Shown here piece by piece: positions 42,226 through 64,000 of a stretch of DNA of 64,000 bases (its first letter is position 1; each line of letters starts with the position of its first letter). The position numbers were made by a program, and so were the translations under genes. The stretch comes from Streptomyces antimycoticus (lineage in GTDB: Bacteria; Actinomycetota; Actinomycetes; Streptomycetales; Streptomycetaceae): assembly GCF_005405925.1 (NCBI RefSeq), contig NZ_BJHV01000001.1:3906001-3970000 (forward strand), in the 5' to 3' direction. Below the pieces are notes generated by a model. It was not told the DNA's origin. It made no database searches and saw nothing but the letters and a program-made list of their open reading frames with translations.

Positions 42226-45200
42226 GTCGGCGAGCGCCGCCGCGGTCGGCAGCGCGGCCACGGCCGCTTGCTGCCCGCCGGCGATCTCGGTGCGCAGATG
42301 GCGCGCGAGCACCGTGGGGGTGGGGTAGTCGAAGATCAGCGTCGGCGGCAGCTTCAGCCCGCTGGCCGCGCCGAGCCGGTTGCGCAGCTCCACAGCTGTC
42401 AGCGAGTCGAAGCCCAGCTCCTTGAAGGCCCGGCCCGCCTCGACGTCGTCCGCGCCCGCGTAGCCCAGGACGGCCGCGACGGCGGTGCGGACCAGCTCCA
42501 GCACCAGCCGCTCCTGCTCGGCCTCCGGCACCCCGGCGAGCTGCTGGGCCAGCGCGACCGCGCCCTCGCCGTCCGCCTCGGCGTCCCCGGCCATGTCCTG
42601 GATGACGTCCCGCGCCTCGGGCAGGTCGTGCAGCAGCGGACGGGAGCGGCCGGAGGTGAAGGCGAGAACGAAGCGCTTCCACTCCATGTCGACGACGGTG
42701 AGCACCGATTCGTCGCGGTCCAGCGCGTGCTGGAGCGCGGTGACGGCCGACCGCGGCGCCATCTCGATGACGCCGTGGCGGCGCATCCGGTCGCCGACGC
42801 CGCCCTCGGCCATCCCGCCCTCGCCCCACGGGCCCCAGGCCAGCGAGGTGGCGGGCAGGCCCTGGGCGCGCCGGTGCTCGGCGAAGGCGTCGAGGAAGGC
42901 GTTGCCCGGCGCGTAGTTGCCCTGTCCGGGCGCGCCGAAGGTGGCCGCGAAGGACGAGAACAGCACGAACGCCGTGAGGTTCAGATCCCGGGTCAGCTCG
43001 TGCAGATGGCGGGTGGCGTCGACCTTGACCTTCAGCACCCGGTCCACCTGGTCCGGGGTCAGGCCCTCGATCACCCCGTCGTCCAGCACGGCGGCCGTGT
43101 GGACGACGGCCGTCAGCGGGTGTTCGGCGGGGATGTCCGCGAGCAGCGCCTCGACCTGGGCACGGTCGGCCACATCACACGCGGCGATGGTCACCTTCGC
43201 GCCCAGCTCGGTCAGTTCGGACCGCAGATCCGCCGCGCCCGGGGCCTCCAGACCACGGCGGCTGGTGAGCACCAGATGCTCGGCCCCGTTGCCGGCCAGC
43301 CAGCGCGCCACATGGGCGCCCAGCGCGCCCGTACCGCCGGTGACCAGCGTCGTACCGGCCGGCTCCCAGGAGCGTACGGCGGGCGTGGCGGCCAGCGGGG
43401 CGCGCACCAGACGGCGTACGAGCAGTCCGGTGGCGCGGATCGCGACCTGGTCCTCCTCCTCGGCCCCGGCGAGCACGGTCACCAGCCGGGCCAGCGCCTT
43501 CTCGTCGGGCGCCCCGGGCAGGTCGACCAGACCGCCCCAGCGCTCGCCGTGCTCCAGCGCGGCCACCCGGCCGAGCCCCCAGACCAGCGCCTGCTCGGGG
43601 GATTCGAGAGTGTCCGTACGGCCGACGGAGACCGCGCCACGGGTGGCGGACCACAGCGGCGCGCCGATCTCCGCGTCGCCCAGCGCCTGGACGAGCGCGA
43701 GCTGCGCCGCCACTCCGGCGGGGACGGAGGGGTGCCGGGGGTGCGGGTGGCCGTCGAGGGCCAGCAGCGACAGCACTCCGGCGAACGGGATGCCGTCGGT
43801 TTCGGTGAGCGCGGCCCGCAGCCGCTCGATCAGCTCGTTGCGACCGTCGGCGTCGGTGTCCACGGCGATCCGCCGTACGTCGGCGCCGCGTTCGGCGAGC
43901 ACACTGGCCACGGCGTCGGTCCAGACGTCCTCGGTGGCCGGGGCGACGACGAGCCAGCCGCCGGACAGCCGCGCGGGCTGCCCCTCGGCGAGCGGCTTCC
44001 AGGTGACGCGGTAGCGCCAGCCGTCCACCGTGGACCGCTCACGGCTCTGCTTGCGCCAGGTGGCCAGGGCGGGCAGCAGCGCGCTGACCCGCTCGTCGCC
44101 GTCGACGTCCAGCTCGGCGGCGAGCGCCTGCCAGTCCTCGCGCTCCACGGCCTCCCAGAAGCGGGCCTCGACGGGGTCGGCGACGGTGGCGGCAGCGGCG
44201 GGGGTGCCCGCCTCCAGCCAGTAGTGCTGGTGCTGGAAGGCGTACGTGGGCAACTCGACGCGCTCGGCGCCCGTACCGTCGAAGACCGCCTCCCAGTCGA
44301 CGGTCACGCCACGCGTCCACGCCTCGCCCAGCGAGGCCCAGAAGCGGTCCAGGCCACCCTCGTCACGACGCAACGACCCGATCGCGGCAGCCTCACGGCC
44401 CGCGTCCTCTGCGGTCTCCTGCACACCCATCGTCAGCACGGGGTGCGCGCTGGACTCGATGAAGGCACCGAAACCCTCGTCCAGCAGACGCCGGACCGCA
44501 CCCTCCAGCTCAACGGTGCGCCGCAGGTTGGTGAACCAGTACTCGGCGTCCAGCTCCGGACCCTCGACCCACTCCCCCGTCACGGTGGACAGGAACGGCA
44601 CCTCGGCCGTCTTGGGCTCTACGGGGGCCAGCAGTTCGAGGAGTTCCTCGCGGAGCAGTTCGACCTGCGCCGAATGCGAGGCGTAGTCCACCGGCACCCG
44701 GCGGGCCCGCACCTCATCGGCCTCGCAGGACGCCAGCAGCTCGTCCAGCGCCTCCGGCTCACCCGAAACCACCGCCGACGAAGGGCCATTGACGGCAGCG
44801 ACAGAGATCCGCTCCTCGCCCCAAGCCCCGATCCGCTCCCGTACCTCCGCCACCGGCAGCGCCACCGACACCATGCCGCCCTTGCCCGCCAGCACCCGCC
44901 CGATCGCCTGACTGCGCAGCGCCACCACACGCGCCGCGTCCTTCAGCGACAGGATTCCGGCCACGCAGGCGGCGGCGATCTCACCTTGAGAGTGGCCGAC
45001 CACGGCCGCCGGGACAACACCGAGCGAACGCCACAGCTCGGCCAGCGAAACCATGACCGCGAACAGCACGGGCTGAACAACGTCCACCCGCTCCAGCGAC
45101 GGCGCACCGTCGACACCCCGCAGCACCTCCACCAACGACCAGTCGGTGAACTCCGCCAGCGCCGCGGCGCACTCCTCGATCCGCGCGGCGAACACCGGCG

Positions 45201-46974
45201 AGGCATCCATCAGCCCCACCGCCATACCGGCCCACTGCGACCCCTGCCCCGGGAACACGAACGCCGTCCGGCCGCCGACGACCGAGCCCTGTGCGACACC
45301 CGCCGCCATACCGCCCTCGGCCAGGGCGGTGAGCCCGGCCAACAGGTCGGCGCGGTCGTGGCCGCGCACCACGGCGCGGTGGTCGAGCTGAGCCCGGGTG
45401 GTGGTCAGCGAGAGGCCCACGTCGGCCGGGCTCAGCCCGGGGTCGGCCTCGAGGTGCGCCAGCAGCCGCTGCGCCTGGGCGCGCAGCGCCGCCGCGCTCT
45501 TGCCCGACACCGCCCACGGCACCACGTCCAGCCGCTTCGACGGGGCCGGTCGCTCGGTGGCTTCCTCGGCCTCCTCGGTCTCCTCGGCGGGGGCCTGCTC
45601 CAGGATGGTGTGCGCGTTGGTGCCGCTGAAGCCGAAGGAGGACACGGCGGCCCGGCGCGGGTGGTCGGTCTCCGGCCAGGGGGTGGTCTCGGCGAGCAGC
45701 GACACCGCGCCCGCGGACCAGTCGACATGCGGGGTCGGCTCGTCGATGTGCAGGGTCCTGGGCAGGACGCCATGGCGAATCGCCATGACCATCTTGATGA
45801 TTCCGGCGACACCGGCCGCCGCCTGGGTGTGCCCGATGTTGGACTTGATCGAGCCGAGCAGCAGCGGCTGCTCCTCGGTGTGCTCCTGGCCGTAGGTGGC
45901 CAGCAGCGCCTGCGCCTCGATCGGGTCGCCCAGCGTCGTACCGGTGCCGTGTGCCTCGACGGCGTCGACATCGGCTGCGGAGAGGCGGCCGTTGGTGAGC
46001 GCCTGGTGGATGACGCGCTGCTGGGACGGGCCGTTGGGCGCGGTCAGACCGTTGGACGCACCGTCCTGGTTGATCGCGGAGCCACGCACGATCGCCAGCA
46101 CCGGGTGGCCGTTCTTCCGCGCGTCCGACAGCCGCTCGACCAGCAGCATGCCCACGCCCTCGCCCCAGCCGGTGCCGTCCGCGGCGGCGGCGAAGGGCTT
46201 GCAGCGGCCGTCGGCGGCGAGTCCGCGCTGCCGGCTGAACTCGGTGAACGTCGACGGGGTGGCCATCACCGTGACACCGCCCGCGAGCGCGAGCGAGCAT
46301 TCGCCGTTGCGCAGCGCCTGGACCGCCATGTGCAGGGTGACCAGCGACGACGAGCACGCGGTGTCGACGGTGACCGCCGGGCCCTCCAGACCGAAGGTGT
46401 ACGACACCCGGCCGGAGGCGATGGAGCCGGAGCTTCCGGTGCCGAGGAAGCCCTCGACGCCCTCGGGCACGGAGTCGAGCCGCGAGGTGTAGTCGTGGTA
46501 CATCACGCCCGCGAAGACACCGGTCCGGCTGCCGCGCAGCCCGGTCGGGTCGACCCCGGCCCGCTCGAACACCTCCCAGGACGTCTCCAGCAGCAGCCGC
46601 TGCTGCGGGTCCATCGCCATGGCCTCGCGCGGCGAGATCCCGAAGAGCGTGGGGTCGAAGCCGCCCGCGTCGTAGAGGAATCCGCCCTCGTTCACATAGC
46701 TGGCGCCCGCCTGGTCGGGGTCGGCGTCATAGAGCGACTCGATGTCCCAGCCACGGTCCGTGGGGAAGCCGGAGATCGCGTCCTCGCCGCCCAGGACGAG
46801 CCGCCACAGCTCCTCGGGGGTGCGCACACCGCCCGGGTAGCGGCAGCTCATCGCGACGATCGCGATCGGCTCCTGGTGCCGCTCCTCGACCTCGCGCAGC
46901 TGTCGGCGGGCCTGACGCAGGTCGGCGGTGGCCCGCTTGAGGTAATCCCGGAGCTTGTCCTCGTTATTCACCAT
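37360..46974 (-). CDS. Type I modular PKS, two methylmalonyl KR modules (PKS B)
   Basis: A 3204-residue synthase: docking coiled coil (NNEDKLRDYLKRATADLRQ), KS-AT-KR-ACP, KS-AT-KR-ACP, C-terminal docking helices ending FAFIDKELGI. Both ATs are methylmalonyl-type (GHSQG, YASH). Neither module has DH or ER; the post-AT region goes directly to WRYRVTW and the KR. Both KRs carry LDD. The second reads FSGIAG, with Gly at the catalytic Ser position. AAGGAG lies eight bases before ATG 46974, a strong start, and the gap to PKS A is only 56 bases. It should add two methyl-branched units between the polyene built by A and the segment built by C. The AT blocks are near copies of each other and of D2. 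Confidence 0.94.
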   Translation of the reverse strand: MVNNEDKLRDYLKRATADLRQARRQLREVEERHQEPIAIVAMSCRYPGGVRTPEELWRLVLGGEDAISGFPTDRGWDIESLYDADPDQAGASYVNEGGFLYDAGGFDPTLFGISPREAMAMDPQQRLLLETSWEVFERAGVDPTGLRGSRTGVFAGVMYHDYTSRLDSVPEGVEGFLGTGSSGSIASGRVSYTFGLEGPAVTVDTACSSSLVTLHMAVQALRNGECSLALAGGVTVMATPSTFTEFSRQRGLAADGRCKPFAAAADGTGWGEGVGMLLVERLSDARKNGHPVLAIVRGSAINQDGASNGLTAPNGPSQQRVIHQALTNGRLSAADVDAVEAHGTGTTLGDPIEAQALLATYGQEHTEEQPLLLGSIKSNIGHTQAAAGVAGIIKMVMAIRHGVLPRTLHIDEPTPHVDWSAGAVSLLAETTPWPETDHPRRAAVSSFGFSGTNAHTILEQAPAEETEEAEEATERPAPSKRLDVVPWAVSGKSAAALRAQAQRLLAHLEADPGLSPADVGLSLTTTRAQLDHRAVVRGHDRADLLAGLTALAEGGMAAGVAQGSVVGGRTAFVFPGQGSQWAGMAVGLMDASPVFAARIEECAAALAEFTDWSLVEVLRGVDGAPSLERVDVVQPVLFAVMVSLAELWRSLGVVPAAVVGHSQGEIAAACVAGILSLKDAARVVALRSQAIGRVLAGKGGMVSVALPVAEVRERIGAWGEERISVAAVNGPSSAVVSGEPEALDELLASCEADEVRARRVPVDYASHSAQVELLREELLELLAPVEPKTAEVPFLSTVTGEWVEGPELDAEYWFTNLRRTVELEGAVRRLLDEGFGAFIESSAHPVLTMGVQETAEDAGREAAAIGSLRRDEGGLDRFWASLGEAWTRGVTVDWEAVFDGTGAERVELPTYAFQHQHYWLEAGTPAAAATVADPVEARFWEAVEREDWQALAAELDVDGDERVSALLPALATWRKQSRERSTVDGWRYRVTWKPLAEGQPARLSGGWLVVAPATEDVWTDAVASVLAERGADVRRIAVDTDADGRNELIERLRAALTETDGIPFAGVLSLLALDGHPHPRHPSVPAGVAAQLALVQALGDAEIGAPLWSATRGAVSVGRTDTLESPEQALVWGLGRVAALEHGERWGGLVDLPGAPDEKALARLVTVLAGAEEEDQVAIRATGLLVRRLVRAPLAATPAVRSWEPAGTTLVTGGTGALGAHVARWLAGNGAEHLVLTSRRGLEAPGAADLRSELTELGAKVTIAACDVADRAQVEALLADIPAEHPLTAVVHTAAVLDDGVIEGLTPDQVDRVLKVKVDATRHLHELTRDLNLTAFVLFSSFAATFGAPGQGNYAPGNAFLDAFAEHRRAQGLPATSLAWGPWGEGGMAEGGVGDRMRRHGVIEMAPRSAVTALQHALDRDESVLTVVDMEWKRFVLAFTSGRSRPLLHDLPEARDVIQDMAGDAEADGEGAVALAQQLAGVPEAEQERLVLELVRTAVAAVLGYAGADDVEAGRAFKELGFDSLTAVELRNRLGAASGLKLPPTLIFDYPTPTVLARHLRTEIAGGQQAAVAALPTAAALADDEPIAIVSMSCRFPGGVRTPEELWQLLTSGGDALSEFPGDRGWDIESLYNPDPDAQGTSYTREGGFLTGAADFDPTFFGISPREAMAMDPQQRLLLETSWEAFERAGIDPATLHGTPSGVFVGTNGSDYSIVMRSNTEGYEGHLATGSAASVVSGRLSYTFGLEGPAVTVDTACSASLVALHLAVQSLRQGECTLALAGGVTVMATPGTFIEFSRQRGLSSDGRSKAFSSDADGFSPAEGVGMLLVERLSDARKNGHPVLAVVRGSAINQDGASNGLTAPNGPSQQRVIRQALANARLSPAEVDVVEAHGTGTTLGDPIEAQALLATYGQERPEGQPLLLGSIKSNIGHAQAAAGVAGVMKLVLALRHGVLPESLHIVEPTPHVDWSAGEVELLTEAREWPETGRPRRAAVSSFGFSGTNAHAIIEQAPAEEPDETEPATRRPGALPWTVSGKSEAALRAQAAKLLAHLDADPALRPLDIGHSLATTRAAFEQRAVLVGTDRDEFAGGLDALARGQVLPNLVQGASIGGKAAFVFPGQGSQWVGMAVELLDASPVFAARIDECAAALAEFTDWSLVDVLREAEGAPSLERVDVVQPVLFSVMVSLAELWRSLGVRPAAVVGHSQGEIAAACVAGILSLKDAARVVALRSQAIGRVLAGKGGMVSVALPVAEVRERIAPWGEERISVAAVNGPSSVVVSGEPTALDELVAACEADEVRARRVPVDYASHSAQVELLREELLELLAPVEPKTAEVPFLSTVTGEWVDGSELDAEYWFTNLRRTVELEGAIRRLLDEGFGVFIESSAHPVLTMGVQETAEDAGREAAAIGSLRRDEGGLDRFWISVGEAWTRGVGVDWDAVYEGTGAARVELPTYAFQHQSYWPQAVDTPADESGAPSDAVDARFWEAVEREDLASLADTLAFEDDGERSSLGAVLPGLATWRKRAREQSTVDGWRYRVTWTSLTEAQTARLSGTWLLAVPESAAIDDWTLGAVRMLTERGAEVRQITPTAVESDRASLTRLVREELADTATVSGVLSLLAFDQGTAPGTDGVNAGLTGTAVLIQALGDAGVDAPLWCATRGAVAVGQTDTVDSPEQALVWGLGRTAALEYPERWGGLVDLPGSPDERALARLAGVLAGTDGEDQLAVRAAGVFARRLAHAPLAGAPAVRTWKPAGTTLVTGGTGALGAHVARWLAGNGAEHLVLTSRRGLQAPGAAELRDELTELGTKVTVAACDVADRKAVETLLAAIPADQPLTAVMHAAGVLDDGVLDALTPERFATVLGPKADAARHLHELTRELELSAFVLFSGIAGTLGDAGQGNYAAANAYLDALAEQRRAQGLPATSVAWGRWGETGLAADGAIGERLDRGGVPAMAPHAAITALQRALDHADTVVAVADIQWDPFAYGYTAVRPSPLIGELPEVRRLRETGATSGEPGTASDGSPADALRKRLAGISRAEQSVVVLEVVRTNAAAALGHPSTDEVGAGRAFKELGFDSLIALELRNRLTAATGQKLPATLVFDYPTPAVLAEFLCGRIVGDGGTAAAPGLAELDALESALSVLDPDSEARDDIAARLRDLAAKWAEPRTDEAETADGEGGTVTEKLQEATPDEVFAFIDKELGI
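42226..46974 (-). other. PKS module B1: KS-AT(methylmalonyl)-KR-ACP
   Basis: KS Cys near 46350, AT GHSQG near 44993 with YASH near 44685, KR FSSFAATFGAPGQGNYAPGN near 42950-42910 with Ser, Tyr and Asn intact and LDD, ACP Ser near 42408. It predicts a methyl-branched B-type hydroxyl. Confidence 0.88.
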
Positions 46975-47030
46975 TGCGTCGGCTCCTTGCGAAGAGGGAG
47001 GGGGTGCTCATGTGTTCAGAACGCTCCCGT
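46975..47030 (-). promoter_or_regulatory. Gap between PKS A and B with strong ribosome binding site
   Basis: AAGGAG (about 46983-46988) lies eight bases upstream of ATG 46974. No terminator is visible in the 56 bases, so A and B are probably one transcript. Confidence 0.6.

Positions 47031-64000
<16,970 letters not shown>

Overview
The window is very GC-rich actinomycete DNA, almost certainly Streptomyces. The grounds are GC-ending codons, GTG starts, WhiJ-type regulator pairs and modular type I polyketide synthase (PKS) genes. It looks like the downstream end of a large macrocyclic polyketide cluster plus its left flank. Every base belongs to a gene or to a gap shorter than 160 bases. I saw no RNA genes, CRISPR array, insertion sequence, origin or attachment site.

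Left flank, rightward (25-3448): an ABC-2 export pair (DrrA-like ATPase, then a permease with a long disordered N-terminus) and a discrete acyltransferase-like protein with a GPSFG active-site motif. The acyltransferase resembles the VinK-type transacylases that load beta-aminoacyl starters in macrolactam pathways. A bidirectional hairpin (3480-3523) separates this group from a leftward STAND/NB-ARC ATPase with nine 40-residue TPRs. Next comes a regulatory island: a leftward XRE regulator and DUF397 pair, diverging from three tiny overlapping rightward genes. A 19-bp perfect hairpin (8213-8253) closes that island against the PKS block.

PKS block, all leftward, 64000 to 8260: four giant genes, called A, B, C and D here in order of transcription. 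A enters the window already inside a ketoreductase (KR) domain and holds a partial module (A0) and three malonyl DH-KR modules (A1-A3). B has two methylmalonyl KR modules. C has a malonyl DH-KR module, a malonyl DH-ER-KR module and a malonyl DH-KR module. D has a malonyl DH-KR module, a methylmalonyl DH-KR module and the terminal thioesterase (TE). Docking helices at the gene ends fit the order A-B-C-D. Read colinearly, the carboxyl end would be a 2-methyl-2,4,6-triene acyl, then a saturated C8-C9 unit, then an oxygenated segment with two methyl branches, then more polyene. With the VinK-like protein this suggests a polyene macrolactam. A 26-membered ring results if A0 is the first extension module, but that lies outside the window.

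Main oddities. (1) GC-rich palindromic repeats resembling Streptomyces intergenic repeats lie in frame inside the KR structural region of D1 (three cores) and C3 (one core). (2) Three genes each appear to lack one base near a short G/C run: the permease, the STAND gene and PKS C. This suggests consensus error, though real lesions are possible. (3) The KR catalytic Ser is Gly in B2 and Ala in C1, two consecutive modules, predicting a possible 1,3-diketone. (4) PKS A contains near-identical blocks with a foreign-looking codon style, and three methylmalonyl acyltransferase blocks in D2, B1 and B2 are almost the same sequence. Both point to recent recombination between modules.
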